Shown here: piece by piece, positions 1 through 9,943 of the stretch
How the letters are laid out: the number at the start of each line of letters is the position of its first letter
How positions within the stretch are numbered: position 1 is the first letter of the stretch
Assembly: GCA_963795935.1 (NCBI GenBank)
Contig: CAWCJO010000013.1
Location: forward strand, 105,167 to 169,166
From: JAICMB01 sp963795935
GTDB lineage: Bacteria; Acidobacteriota; Terriglobia; Bryobacterales; Bryobacteraceae
Length of the DNA stretch: 64,000 nt
Direction: 5' to 3'
The notes under the pieces: model-generated
What the model was told of the DNA's origin: nothing
The model's input: only the letters and a program-made list of their open reading frames with translations
Databases searched by the model: none
Position numbers and translations under genes: made by a program

Positions 1-445
1 GACGGCGCACATCCGCACCATGGACCAGATCGTCGCGCAGTCCACCGCGCGCGATCGTTTTAACGCCATACTGCTCGGCATCTTCGCGTTTGTCGCCATT
101 CTGCTGGCATCCATCGGTCTGTATGGTCTAATCGCGTACTCGGTGGAACAGCGCACGCTGGAATTCGGCATTCGCGCGGCGCTCGGCGCCGACTTGCCGC
201 TATTGCGTAACATGATCGTGCGGCAGGCCATGCCGCTTGCCGGCATCGGCATTACCATCGGCCTGGCCGCCGCTTACGGCCTAACTCGCCTTATGGCGAG
301 CCTGCTCTACAGCGTCAAGCCGGCGGACCCGGCTGTGTTCGCCTCGGTTGCGGCTTTACTGGCCGCTATCGCGTTCCTGGCCAGCTATGTCCCAGCGCGC
401 CGCGCCCTCCGCGTCGACCCCATCGTGGCGCTGCGTTATGAGTAG
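1..445 (+). CDS. ABC transporter permease, C-terminal part (MacB/FtsX type)
   Basis: The reading frame is open at the left edge, so only about the last 147 residues are present. Three hydrophobic segments are visible, starting near LLGIFAFVAILLASIG, PLAGIGITIGLAAAYG and VAALLAAIAFLASYV. The stretch FGIRAALGA between the first two and the ending PARRALRVDPIVALRYE are typical of the FtsX domain of MacB-like permeases, which couple cytoplasmic ATP hydrolysis to export of peptides, lipids or drugs. Acidobacteria carry many copies of such permeases. The ATPase and the periplasmic domain would lie upstream, outside the window, so the substrate cannot be inferred. The next gene starts inside the last codons of this one, so the two may be co-transcribed. 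Confidence 0.85.
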   Translation, partial: TAHIRTMDQIVAQSTARDRFNAILLGIFAFVAILLASIGLYGLIAYSVEQRTLEFGIRAALGADLPLLRNMIVRQAMPLAGIGITIGLAAAYGLTRLMASLLYSVKPADPAVFASVAALLAAIAFLASYVPARRALRVDPIVALRYE

Positions 446-946
446 CCGAGTAGCCCTGGCCCTGCTTGCCTACGGCCTGAGTTCCGTGTCCGCCGCCGCG
501 GCGACGATCGATTTTCAATTCAACGCCCGCTGGAGACGGGAGCGCTGGCCGGAACGATTTTCTCGGGCACTGGCAGTTACGACGCGCAGCGGGAGACCGG
601 AGGCGGCCAGGAATTTCTCGAGCTGACCACGCTCAATTTCACGCTCCTCGGCGTCCCCTTCACTCCAGCCGATATCTTCCAGGGCCGGCCAGGCCATTTT
701 GCAGAATGGCGTCCTGGCCTACTTCACCGCCGCCTTTTTCCCCCACTGCCGCCCGATGCTCCGGTGAACGATATCGCATTCGGGTTTGGCGGCCCAGGTA
801 TCATCGGCTATTCGACGCCGCCCGGGTCCAATTTCGGAGGGGGTGTGTACACGCTGATCTCCTCGCCGGTTCCAGAGCCGGCCGTGCGGGTATCGGTCCT
901 CTCCGGATTCATTTTCGTGGCGCTACGCCGGGGACGGCTTGGCTAA
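438..946 (+). CDS. PEP-CTERM sorting-signal protein, frame-disrupted
   Basis: The ATG at 438 overlaps the end of the permease gene and begins a signal peptide (MSSRVALALLAYGLSSVSAA). The frame then breaks near 530 and continues as LETGALAGTIFSGTGSYD. A second break pair near 685 and 735 restores the reading GQAILQNGVLAYFTAAFF and then PPLPPDAPVNDIAFGFG. The C-terminus has the PEP-CTERM pattern: VPEP, a short hydrophobic stretch (VLSGFIFVAL) and a basic tail (RRGRLG). Such proteins are exported and anchored or processed by an exosortase, and their function is usually unknown. The protein would be about 170 residues. The breaks look like single-base indels because the protein resumes sensibly each time. 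Its stop region overlaps the 3' end of the opposing vWA gene. Confidence 0.6.
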
Positions 947-3288
947 GCTCCGTTCGAGCTTTTGCCACGATGGCTTGGCGAGGCTCGCCAGGGTCAGCCA
1001 GTTACCGGACGGAATGGCTCCGTTGCGCGCGGCATCGATGGCGCGCTCGACAATGGACTGTTCTTCAGGCGCCAAGCCGCGGATGCTCTTGAGAAACCCG
1101 ACTAGCCGCGCCACATGAGAACGGAACGGACCGGCTGTCGCCGTGTGGCCTTCGGAAGCGAAGGCGAGCACGGCGGCCACCGTGCGCGCGGCGCGTTCGG
1201 AGAGGGTCGAGCCGGGCATGCCGCCATCGGGTTCGAGTTGGGCCGCCAAGTCGAGGAGCTTATCGTCGGCGCTCAACGGCGCTGGCGGCTGTCGATAAGT
1301 TGCCGCCGTGGGATGCGGCGGACGAGCGCTGGCGAACACGGAGCGGAACATGCCCGGAAGCCCCGCCATAATGCCAGGCTGCTGGGGATGCGGTGAGCCG
1401 GGCAGTGCGGGCGGCGGCGGGGCCATATGCAGCGCGCTGAGGGTCGGCCCGGAGTGGCGCGGCAGGACCGAAATAACCGCCGAAGTTGGTATCTTGCGGC
1501 ATGCCGACGGGGACGACGCGCGTTGCGGGCAGATCGCCCGGGCGATCGCCGCGACGCGTGACAACGGCGACCAGCGACATCTCGCGGCTGGCGAGTCCGT
1601 AGGCGCGGCTTAGTTCCGCGAGGCGCGCGGCTACGCGGCTCTGTTTTCGTTTTTCAAGTGGCGCGAGAGCTTCTTCGGCGGGATAGCGGCTCTCCCAATC
1701 GGCGATGAGACGAGAGCCTTGCAGCAGCCGCACGGTCTCGCCGGTTTCATTATCGCCCTGCGGGATAGGAAAACTCAGGCGTCCGTCGCCGTCCCATGTC
1801 AGATCGATTGTTTGTCCCCCGGCCATTTCGGTTTCGCCGAAAAGAATGACAGGCGTCCCCGCGAACACGGCGGCGGGCGGCGGCGGCTGGATATTGGCCG
1901 CGCATTGCAGGCCGCAAGCCACGGGGCGTCCGATGGATGCGAAGAGATCGACCGCGGCAAGATCGACGCGCTCGCGCGGGGTTACGAAACGGCTGACGCC
2001 TCCCGTTTCACGGGCGAGCAAAGACAGGAAACGGTCCTGGCTGGCGCTGCCGATGCCGAGGCAGAACAGGCGTATTCCGGCCGGCGCGCGCCTGCGCCAG
2101 GATCCGCTCGGAACCCGACACTTGACCATCGGTCAGAATGAGAATATCGCCGCCGCCTTGGAGCATGCGGGCGGCTTCGAGGAATCCGTTGGCGAGCTCG
2201 GTGCCGCCGCGCGCTTCGATGTGGGCCAGGAACTCCCGCGCTTTGTCGCGATTCTCGCGCGCGCCGCGCAGCAGAGAAGAATCGAGAGATTCGACGCGAT
2301 TGTCGAACGCGACGATGCCGAAAAAATCGTCTTCCGAAAGCGCGGCGAGGCAGGCTTCGATGGCTTTGCGGGCTTGCGCCAAGGGCGCGCCCTGCATGGA
2401 GCCGGAACGGTCGAGCACGATGGCGATGCGGCGCGGCGTTTCCGTCTTCGCTCCGAATGCGGTGGACGGAACGATGGCGGCGAAGTGCGGCTTGCCGTCC
2501 GACGCTATACCCGCCAGCACCTGGGTTGCTGTCGAGGCGAAACGGGCGTCGAGAACGAGATCGCGATCGGGGATGTCGCGCTCCGGAGAGAGCGTCACGC
2601 GCGAGGAATTTTGGACCCGGATGGCGTGCGATGGCGAGCCGATTTCGTCGATCGCGAGTTGATGCAGAATCGTCAGGTCGAAGCCGATTTCGTGCAGCTC
2701 CGACGCATCCCGGCGAATGGGCGGCAGGATAACATCGCCGAATTCGCTCACCGGGAGTTCAATTTCGCCTTCCCCGGACGCGGTGACGGCGGCTTTCATG
2801 CGCGCATGATACGCGGGAGCGAGCGTGAACGGAAAACGGAATCGCAATCCGTCATCGCGAAGTTCGACTCCCGCCAGGATTTCGAGATGCACCACCACGG
2901 TTTCCCCCGGCCGAATGTTGCCCACCGTGAGATTGACCACGCCGTCGCCGTATTGGCGGGCCAGCGTCGAGAGCGCGCCCTGGGCAATGCCCTCTTCATA
3001 CGCTTTGACGGCCTCTTCGGTCTGTTTCAGCTCGGAGTGCGCTTCAAAGCCATCGCCGGTAATGCGAAACGATCGCAACGCGGCATCGCGCGGCAGCGGG
3101 AAGGAATAGACAACTTCGAGCGCGGCGTTTTCCTGAGAGCGGAAGACGTGCTGCACGATCAGGCGCGCGCCGGCAGGCAAGATGCGTCCCGTCAGCCACA
3201 GCCTCTGCATGGCGAGTTTGAGGGGAAGTCCGGTTCGGGCCTCGAGCGGCTCGAATGTTGGCGTGCGGAGCGGGGCGGTGGGGGTCAT
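923..3288 (-). CDS. VIT and von Willebrand A domain protein, two frameshifts
   Basis: The conceptual protein has about 787 residues. The N-terminal third is a VIT domain (LPLKLAMQRLWLTGRILPA, then RSQENAALEVVYSFPLPRDA). It is followed by a vWA domain with an intact MIDAS motif, DRSGSM, plus GGTELANG and ILTDGQ. The C-terminal part is a Pro-rich linker and a helical tail. Frame breaks lie near 2110 and between 1440 and 1480. Removing one base at each site gives a length divisible by three, so both fit one-base insertions. The start ATG overlaps the stop of the upstream merR gene in an ATGA junction, which implies translational coupling. Bacterial VIT-vWA proteins are predicted protein-interaction scaffolds. 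No signal peptide is visible, so a cytoplasmic role is likely, and the partner is unknown. Confidence 0.8.
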
Positions 3289-3692
3289 TTGCTTTTTTCG
3301 TCCTTCTTTCTTCCGTTATTGGCGGGACATAAACGCAGCGCAAAATCGTCGAGCGCGGCGCGGATCTGGCGGGCGCGCCAGGGGCTCGCGTCGGCCCGCG
3401 TCCAAACTACGACGTCCCCAGCGACGTTGTGTTGCCACCACGCCGTCGGCTCGGCCGCAGCCGGGTGCGGCCCGCCTCCATCGATATCCCGGCCGATTTC
3501 CGACAGCATGCGGCCTTCCGACTGCATCGTTTTGATGCGCTCGAGGCGAGCCAGGTGGTCCGCTGAATAAGCGGCGGCGCGTCCCGCCTTCGCGGGCCCC
3601 TCGACCAGCCCGCGCGCGATGTAAAAACGGATGGTGCGGGCGGGCAGGCCCGAGGCTTCGGCGAGCTCCGCAAGCGTCATTTCATCGCTCAT
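3285..3692 (-). CDS. MerR-family transcriptional regulator
   Basis: This 135-residue protein starts with a winged-helix MerR domain: LAELAEASGLPARTIRFYIARG, followed by a helix with HLARLERIKTMQSEGRMLSEI. The C-terminal part, about 60 residues, contains AWWQHNVAGDVVVWTRAD and has no cysteine cluster or obvious metal-binding loop, so the effector is unlikely to be a classical thiol-bound metal. The gene is followed by the VIT-vWA gene with a 4-base ATGA overlap, so regulator and effector form one transcription unit. A good promoter (TTGACA, 17 bases, TACACT) ends only ten bases before the start codon. The shared divergent region suggests that it controls itself and possibly the SGNH gene. Confidence 0.88.
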   Translation of the reverse strand: MSDEMTLAELAEASGLPARTIRFYIARGLVEGPAKAGRAAAYSADHLARLERIKTMQSEGRMLSEIGRDIDGGGPHPAAAEPTAWWQHNVAGDVVVWTRADASPWRARQIRAALDDFALRLCPANNGRKKDEKSK

Positions 3693-3702
3693 GCACAGCT
3701 TC

Positions 3703-3745
3703 AGTGTATGCGGGAATTAAGACAGTGTCAAGTACTGTTTATATT
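3703..3745. promoter_or_regulatory. Divergent promoter region with dyad between merR and the SGNH gene
   Basis: On the minus strand, TTGACA (3731 to 3726) and TACACT (3708 to 3703) are separated by 17 bases and point to merR. On the plus strand, TTAAGA (3717-3722) and TATATT (3740-3745), also 17 bases apart, point to the SGNH gene. The 17-base dyad ACAGT-N7-ACTGT at 3722-3738 occupies the plus-strand spacer, where MerR proteins typically bind. It also overlaps the minus-strand -35 box, so one bound regulator could affect both directions. Assignment is by eye. Confidence 0.5.
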
Positions 3746-3765
3746 CGTGTGTTTAAGTGTCTCTT

Positions 3766-4530
3766 ATGAAGCGCTATGTTGTTGCACTGCTCTTTTCAGT
3801 TTTCGGTTGGGCGCAGGCGCCCGCGAGCGCGCCGGCAACAGCCGTGGACGATACGGCGAAGCTGCGGGCTCAACTCGATCGCGACCAGCGCATCTTGAAC
3901 GACTGGCCCGATCTGGCCCGCTATCGGGAGGAGAATGCGGCGCTTGCGGCCCCCGCCGCGGGAGAGGATCGCGTGGTGTTCATGGGCGATTCGATCACCG
4001 ATGGATGGGGGCGGAGACATGGCCAGTTCTTCCCGGGAAAGCCGTATGTGAACCGCGGAATCAGCGGGCAGACGACGCCGCAAATGTTGATCCGTTTCCG
4101 GCCGGACGTAATTGCGCTGAAGCCGAAAGTGGTCGTAATCCTGGCGGGCACCAACGATCTGGCGGGCAACACGGGTCCGGAGACGATGGCGGAAATCGAG
4201 GGCACTCTGGCATCGATGGCGGAGCTGGGCAAGGTCAATGGCATACGCGTGGTGCTGTCGTCGGTGATGCCGGTGTGCGACTACATCCGGCCGCAGACGG
4301 AGCGGCGGCCGCCCGCGAAAATCGTGGAGTTGAACCGCTGGATGCAGGATTACGCGGTCGCAAACCGGCTGGTATATCTCGATTATTTTTCGGCCATGGT
4401 GGACGAGCGCGGCATGCTGAAACAATCGTTGACGTATGACGGGCTGCATCCGAACGATGCCGGCTATGCGGTGATGGGGCCGCTCGCGGAGCAGGCCATT
4501 CAAAAGGCGCTGGGGCGAGCGGTGGAGTAA
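3766..4530 (+). CDS. Secreted SGNH/GDSL-type hydrolase
   Basis: The protein of about 254 residues begins with a signal peptide (MKRYVVALLFSVFGWAQA). I prefer the ATG at 3766 to the in-frame GTG at 3757 because it places the Lys-Arg directly before the hydrophobic core. The SGNH blocks are all present: FMGDSITDGW with the nucleophilic Ser, NRGISGQTT with Gly, ILAGTNDLAG with Asn, and DGLHPNDAGY with the catalytic Asp and His. Such enzymes are usually esterases or acetyl-xylan/rhamnogalacturonan-type deacetylases acting outside the cytoplasm. The substrate cannot be told from sequence. The gene is monocistronic and convergent with ilvD, with only ten bases between stop codons. Confidence 0.88.
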   Translation: MKRYVVALLFSVFGWAQAPASAPATAVDDTAKLRAQLDRDQRILNDWPDLARYREENAALAAPAAGEDRVVFMGDSITDGWGRRHGQFFPGKPYVNRGISGQTTPQMLIRFRPDVIALKPKVVVILAGTNDLAGNTGPETMAEIEGTLASMAELGKVNGIRVVLSSVMPVCDYIRPQTERRPPAKIVELNRWMQDYAVANRLVYLDYFSAMVDERGMLKQSLTYDGLHPNDAGYAVMGPLAEQAIQKALGRAVE

Positions 4531-4540
4531 GAAGAAACGC

Positions 4541-6225
4541 CTACTCGTCGGTGACGCAACCGCGGCTGGCGCTGCCCACGAGGCGAATGTATTTCGCCAG
4601 CGTGCCGCGGCGCGGCTTTAAACGGCGGCATGCTCCAGGCCTTGCGGCGAGCCGCGATTCGCTTTCCGGCAGGTCCACGGATAGGACATTCTTTTCGGCA
4701 TCGATGGTAATGCGATCGCCATCGCGAACCAGAGCGATGGGTCCACCCTCCTGCGCCTCCGGGGTGATGTGGCCCACGATGAAGCCATGCGAACCGCCGG
4801 AAAAGCGCCCGTCCGTGATCAGCGCGACATCCTTACCCAATCCCGCGCCCATGACGGCCGAAGTGGGCGTCAGCATTTCGGGCATGCCGGGACCGCCCTT
4901 GGGACCTTCATAGCGGATCACGATGACATCGCCCTTTTCGATCTGCTTCTGTTCCAGAGCCCGCAGCATATCTTCTTCGGAATCGTAAGACTCTTGCCGG
5001 ACCCGAAAAGCGCAGTCCTTCTTTCCCCGTGATTTTCGCGACAGCGCCTTCGGGAGCGAGATTTCCTTTCAGGATCTGAATGTGTCCGGTCGGTTTGATG
5101 GGATCGCTCAGCGGCCGCACGATCTGCTGCCCGGACGCGAGGCCCGGCAATGCCTCCAGATTTTCGCGCAGCGTCTTGCCCGTCACAGTCATGCAATCGC
5201 CATGAAGCAGACCTCGCCTCGAGGAGCAGCTTCAGCACTGCGGGAATTCCACCTACGCGCTGCAGATCTTCCATCACGTAAGCTGCCGCTGGGCTTGAAG
5301 TCGGCCAGCAACGGCACGCGCTCGCTGACGCGCTGGAAATCGTCGATCGCCAGCGGCACGTCCACGGCTCGCGCCATGGCGATCAGATGCAGCACGGCGT
5401 TGGTCGATCCGCCCAGCGCCGTCACCAGCACCATCGCGTTCTCGAACGCCTCGCGAGTCATGATGTCGCGCGGCTTGAGATCGAGTTCCAGCAGGTTCCG
5501 GATCGCCGCGCCGGCGCGAAGACATTCATCGAGCTTGTGCGGATCTTCGGCCGGCGTGGACGAGCTGTAGGGCAGCGACATGCCCAGAGCTTCGATCGCG
5601 GACGCCATGGTGTTCGCGGTGTACATGCCCCCGCATGCTCCGGCGCCGGGGCAGGCATGGCGCACGATGTCGCGGCGCTGCTCCTCGTTGATGCTTCCCG
5701 CGAGATATTGTCCGTAGCTCTGGAATGCGGAAATGACATCGAGCTTCTGGCCGCCGTTCGATGCCCGGCGCGAATCGTGCCGCCGTAGATCATGAGCGAC
5801 GGGCGATTGAGCCGCGCCATGGCCATCACGCATCCCGGCATGTTCTTGTCGCACCCGGGGATGGAAATGTTGGCGTCGTACCATTGCGCCGCCATGACGG
5901 TCTCGATCGAATCGGCGATGAGTTCGCGCGACTGCAGCGAAAAGCTCATCCCGTCGGTGCCCATCGAGATTCCGTCGCTGACGCCGATGGTGTTGAACCG
6001 CAGGCCCACCAACCCCGCCGCGGCAACGCCTTCCTTGACCATTTCGGCCAGCGTCAGCAGATGCATGTTGCAGGGGTTGCCTTCGAACCAAACGCTGGCG
6101 ATGCCGACCTGCGGCTTCGACATATCGTCTTCCGACAGTCCGGTGGCATAGAGCATCGCCTGCGAGGCGCCTTGCGATTTCGGTTGCGTAATACGCGCGC
6201 TGTAGCGGTTTAATTGTGTGGCCAT
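4541..6225 (-). CDS. ilvD: Dihydroxy-acid dehydratase, several frameshifts
   Basis: IlvD converts 2,3-dihydroxy-isovalerate or -methylvalerate to the 2-oxo acids in valine and isoleucine synthesis, using an Fe-S cluster. The start MATQLNRYSARITQPKSQGA is typical. Cluster cysteines are in CDKNMPGCVMAM and ACGGMYTANTM. Later blocks include GGSTNAVLHLIAMA, LEDL-like MEDLQRVGGIPAV, GDCMTVTGKTL, LITDGRFSGG and GHITPEAQEGGPIA, ending SASRGCVTDE. The frame breaks near 5765, 5280, 5208, 5000 and twice near 4620-4650. Most breaks are fixed by removing one base, while the first needs one added base in a G-run. The conceptual length of about 560 residues matches the family. With no other sign of decay, I read it as a functional gene with sequence errors. 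It is divergent from enolase. Confidence 0.9.
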
Positions 6226-6303
6226 GGTGCTGTTATGAGCGCCGCCTCGGAGCGCTCCCTCGTCCTGTTCTTCCCTGTTCACAGGGCGGGCGGCGATGTA
6301 CCA

Positions 6304-6323
6304 TCTTATCTTGGAATATAAGA
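6304..6323. promoter_or_regulatory. 20-base inverted repeat upstream of enolase
   Basis: TCTTAT, an 8-base spacer and ATAAGA form a perfect 6+6 inverted repeat that ends five bases before the enolase ATG. It lies in the 103-base divergent region shared with ilvD. It could be an operator, or it could overlap a -10 element (GAATAT or TATAAG). I cannot separate these possibilities. Confidence 0.35.
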
Positions 6324-6328
6324 ACGCC

Positions 6329-7652
6329 ATGAAAGAAATTGCAAAGATCGTTGGAAGAGAAATTCTCGATTCGCGCGGCAACCCGACAGTGGAGGCGGAC
6401 GTTTGGCTCGAAGATGGAAGCCGCGGGCGCGCCGCCGTCCCCTCGGGAGCTTCGACCGGCGAATTGGAGGCGATTGAGCTGCGCGACGGCGACAAAGCCC
6501 GCTATCTCGGCAAAGGCGTGCGTAAAGCCGCCGCCAACATCAGCGTCGAGATTGCGGCGGCGTTGCGGGGGGCCGATGCGTCGAACCAAACCGCGGTCGA
6601 CCGGCTGATGATCGCGCTCGATGGCACGCCGAACAAGAATCGGCTGGGCGCCAATGCCATCCTGGCCGTTTCCATGGCCACCGCCCGCGCGGCCGCGGCA
6701 TCGTATGGCCTTCCTCTCTACCGTTATCTCGGCGGGGCGGCGGCTTCTCTTCTTGCCCCTCCCTCTGATGAATATCCTCAATGGCGGCGTGCATGCCGAC
6801 AATTCCGTCGATGTGCAGGAATTTCTGATCGTGCCATTCGGCGCGGAGCGTTTCGGCGAAGCTTTGCGCATGGGGGTCGAGGTCTTCCATGCCCTCAAGG
6901 CCACCTTGAAAAAACGCGGCTACTCTACGTCCGTTGGCGACGAGGGAGGATTCGCGCCGAACCTGAAATCGAATGAAGAGGCCCTCGACCTGATCGTCGA
7001 GGCCATCTCCAAAGCCGGTTATCGTCCGGGCGAGGATATCGGTCTGGCTCTCGATCCCGCGGCCAGCGAATTCTACGACTCCGCTAAGCGAAAGTATGTC
7101 TTCCGAAAATCCGATAAGTCCGAAAGGACGCCTGAGCAGATGGCGGAATTTTGGGTGAATTGGGTCGCACGATATCCGATCGTCTCGCTCGAAGATGGCA
7201 TGGCCGAAAACGATTGGGAAGGGTGGCGGCTGCTGACCGATAAGCTGCGCGATAAAATCCAACTGATCGGCGACGACAACTTTGTTACGAATACATCCCT
7301 TCTGGCGCGGGGGATTCGTGAACGAGTGGCCAACTCCATTCTGATTAAGTTGAACCAGATCGGCACCGTCACCGAGACGCTCGAAGCGATCCAGATGGCG
7401 TCCGGCGCCGGCTACACATCTGTTGTGTCCCACCGTTCCGGCGAGACCGAGGACGCCTTCATTGCCGATTTCGTCGTGGGCGCCGGGACCGGTCAGATCA
7501 AGACCGGATCGGCGAGCCGCAGCGACCGCATCGCGAAGTACAACCAACTGCTCCGCATCGAAGAGGAATTGGGAGCGGCGGCGCGGTTCGCCGGAAAGCA
7601 GCCGTTTGCGCGCTTTGCTTCGCCTGCCGCGAAAGCCACGATCTCGCAATAA
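6329..7652 (+). CDS. eno: Enolase, one frameshift
   Basis: Enolase interconverts 2-phosphoglycerate and phosphoenolpyruvate in glycolysis. The ATG at 6329 gives the standard start MKEIAKIVGREILDSRGNPT. Diagnostic blocks are GASTGELEAIELRDGD, LGANAILAVSMA, the catalytic SVGDEGGFAPN, metal-binding SLEDGMAENDW and GDDNFVTN, the active-site lysine loop LIKLNQIGT, and SHRSGETED with GQIKTGS. The frame breaks near 6750. The expected LLPLPLMNILNGG is restored by removing one T from CTTCTTGCCCC. The conceptual protein is 440 residues, the normal bacterial size. The neighbouring YjbR gene starts 16 bases after the stop and may be co-transcribed. Confidence 0.95.
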
Positions 7653-7668
7653 CTCAGGAGCCGGTCCC

Positions 7669-8031
7669 ATGGTCACCTTCGACGACGCCCGCGGTATCGC
7701 ATTGTCGCTCCAAAACGTAGAGGAAGGCACGTCCTACGGGACGCCGGCATTCAAGGCCGGCGGCAAGCTGCTCGCGCGTTTGCGTGAAGATGGAGACTCG
7801 CTCGTTGTCGCTACGACCTTCGAGGAGCGCGATGAGATGATGGCCGCCGACCCGGACACCTACTACATCACCGATCATTACTTGAAATACCCGTGGGTCC
7901 TGGTCCGCCTATCGCGCGTGCATCCGGACGCGCTGCGGGATCTGCTCAGCAGGGCTTGGCGGTTGGCCTCGAGGCAGCGGCGCGCATCCGTGCCGCGGCG
8001 CGCCAGCCGGTCACGTCATCGGAGCCAATAG
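7669..8031 (+). CDS. MmcQ/YjbR family protein
   Basis: The ATG at 7669 has the purine-rich CAGGAG eight to fourteen bases upstream and gives a protein of about 120 residues. The N-terminal helix MVTFDDARGIALSLQNVEEG, then SYGTPAFKAGGKLLARLREDGDS, and the block TYYITDHYLKYPWVLVRL match the MmcQ/YjbR family, a small double-wing fold sometimes annotated as DNA-binding. No biochemical role is established for most members. The Arg-rich final 20 residues are unlike the family and could reflect a late frameshift. Confidence 0.8.
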   Translation: MVTFDDARGIALSLQNVEEGTSYGTPAFKAGGKLLARLREDGDSLVVATTFEERDEMMAADPDTYYITDHYLKYPWVLVRLSRVHPDALRDLLSRAWRLASRQRRASVPRRASRSRHRSQ

Positions 8032-8045
8032 TATACTTCACGTGT

Positions 8046-8828
8046 ATGGCTCCAAAGCTCGCCGGAAAGGTTGCGGTTATAACCGGAGCCGGCGGCGGAA
8101 TCGGGTCGGAAACAGCGCGGTTGTTTGCGAGCGAAGGAGCGTCGGTCGTTCTAAACGATATTGACGAGAAGGCCGCCAACGCCGTTGTCGGCGCTATTCA
8201 ACAAGCGGGCGGAAACGCCATCGGCGCGGTCGCCGATATCAGTTCATCCGCGCAAGTAGATCGCATGTTCGCTCTCGCGGAGAACACATATGGCGCTTTG
8301 GACATCCTGGTCAATAATGCATTTGCGAATTTCAACGATGTGACCATCGTCGACCTGCAAGAGGCCGACTGGGACCGCACCCTGGCGGTGTGCCTCAAAG
8401 GTCCATTCCTGTGTACCAGGCGAGCGCTGCCCCTAATGCGGAAGCGCGGCGGAGGCAGCGTCATCTGGTTGTCCAGCGTCAACGCGCTCTTTGGAGTCGG
8501 CGAGACGGCTTATACCACCGCCAAGGGTGGATTAATTTCGCTGGCGCGCCTCGTAGCGGCCGAGTATGGCGAGTGGAACATTCGCTCCAACGTAATTTGT
8601 CCGGGAACGATTTCAACCGAAGTATGCATGTCGCATTGGGCGAAGTTTCCCAAGGGATTTGAAAAGTTGAAGGAAATGTACCCGCTGGGCCGCATCGGCA
8701 CGCCGCAAGAGGTTGCGCGGAACATATTGTTCCTCGCTTCCGATGAATCGTCTTTTATAACCGGCGCAGTTCATGTATTAGACGGAGGTCTGATGGCGGG
8801 GCGGAAGTTTGAAGCGGAAAAATGCTGA
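8046..8828 (+). CDS. Short-chain dehydrogenase/reductase
   Basis: A 260-residue classical SDR. The NAD(P)-binding TGAGGGIG motif follows strand one, and NDIDEKAA after strand two suggests NAD preference through the acidic residue. NNAFANF occupies the NNAG position. The catalytic Ser-Tyr-Lys triad is in WLSSVNALFGVGETAYTTAKG, and CPGTISTEV and VLDGG complete the fold. Its stop overlaps the start of the M24 peptidase gene by seven bases. It sits at the head of a plus-strand series of peptidase, sulfatase, TonB receptor and glycosidase, so oxidation of a sugar or sugar-derived alcohol is a reasonable but unproven guess. Confidence 0.88.
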   Translation: MAPKLAGKVAVITGAGGGIGSETARLFASEGASVVLNDIDEKAANAVVGAIQQAGGNAIGAVADISSSAQVDRMFALAENTYGALDILVNNAFANFNDVTIVDLQEADWDRTLAVCLKGPFLCTRRALPLMRKRGGGSVIWLSSVNALFGVGETAYTTAKGGLISLARLVAAEYGEWNIRSNVICPGTISTEVCMSHWAKFPKGFEKLKEMYPLGRIGTPQEVARNILFLASDESSFITGAVHVLDGGLMAGRKFEAEKC

Positions 8829-9937
8829 GTACTGACTTCTGCCGTCAGCGCCAACAACGCTTGCTCGCGCAAATGTCGCGTCTGGACCTCGACGTTGCGA
8901 TTGTGAGCAGCCCGCGAATGGTCTATTACTTCTCCGGCGCGCTGGTGGATGCGAACTGGCCACAGGCTTTTGCGATCGAATCGAGCGGGGATAGCCTGCT
9001 CGCGACCAATCGTCCGCCCGCGCAAGCGGCGGCGGCGGAGGTCCGCGCCTACACCGGCTACACGATCAAGCGCCCGTTCGGACGCAGCTCCATGCAGGAG
9101 GAACTGAACCGCGCGGTAATTTCCTTCATCGGCGCGAGCGCCCACAGGATCGGCATCGAATTCGAATCGGCTCCAGCGGGACTGGCGCGCAGTTTTGAAG
9201 TTCCGTTACAAGATCTCACCCCGGCATTAACGGAATTGCGCCGCAGGAAAGATTCAGACGAATTACAATGCATGCGGGCTACGATCGCGCTTGCCGAAGC
9301 CGGATATGCCGCGATTCGGGATCGGCTCGAACCCGGAATGTCCGAATTTCAAGCCTACGACATTGTTCATCAAGCGATTGTCGACGCGGCCGAAACTTCG
9401 GTCGATGTCAATGGAGATTTTGCTTGCGGCGTGCGGGCCATCAACGGCGGCGGCGCTCCCACCGGCCGTCTGGCGCAACGCGGCGACCTCTACATTTTCG
9501 ATCTCTTCCCTAAATACGAGGGCTACGCGTGCGACCTGTGCCGCACATTCTGCGTGGGGCCGCCCTCGGCGGAACAACAGGAAGCCTGGGAGCACGTCTA
9601 CGCGGCGCATCGTATCGCAGCGCCCTTGATTGCGCCCGGCAAGCGCGCAACTGACGTATACCGCGCTATTCGCGAGCACCTGAATCGGCACGAACCAACG
9701 CGGGATTCGTTTCACCATCATGCCGGTCATGGCGTGGGCATGGAAGGTTGGGAACAGCCGTGGTTGAACGCCGGCGGCGACCAGATGTTCGTCGAAGGCG
9801 AAATAATTGCGTGCGAGCCGGGGCTGTACTCCCAATCTCTGCATGGCGGCATACGTCTGGAACACAATTATCTGGTCACCGCCGATGGTCCCGTGGCGCT
9901 CGACACATTCCCGATGCAGCTCACGGCAGTACGATGA
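8822..9937 (+). CDS. M24-family metallopeptidase (Xaa-Pro peptidase-like)
   Basis: A 371-residue protein with a creatinase-like N-terminal domain (about residues 1-130) and a pita-bread M24 domain. Likely metal ligands are visible: two Asp in FDLFPKYEGYACDLCRTF, His in HHHAGHGVGM, and Glu in ACEPGLYS and RLEHNYL. Members hydrolyse Xaa-Pro bonds or act as creatinase-like C-N hydrolases. Without a signal peptide it should be cytoplasmic. The start overlaps the preceding SDR stop (ATGCTGA), which indicates a shared transcript, and the sulfatase gene follows after six bases. Confidence 0.87.
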   Translation: MLSTDFCRQRQQRLLAQMSRLDLDVAIVSSPRMVYYFSGALVDANWPQAFAIESSGDSLLATNRPPAQAAAAEVRAYTGYTIKRPFGRSSMQEELNRAVISFIGASAHRIGIEFESAPAGLARSFEVPLQDLTPALTELRRRKDSDELQCMRATIALAEAGYAAIRDRLEPGMSEFQAYDIVHQAIVDAAETSVDVNGDFACGVRAINGGGAPTGRLAQRGDLYIFDLFPKYEGYACDLCRTFCVGPPSAEQQEAWEHVYAAHRIAAPLIAPGKRATDVYRAIREHLNRHEPTRDSFHHHAGHGVGMEGWEQPWLNAGGDQMFVEGEIIACEPGLYSQSLHGGIRLEHNYLVTADGPVALDTFPMQLTAVR

Positions 9938-9943
9938 AATTAG

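Noticed and set aside
1705..3570. A 621-codon plus-strand frame
   Set aside because: It lies antisense to the VIT-vWA and merR genes, has no domain-like features, and results from the stop-poor opposite strand of GC-rich DNA.
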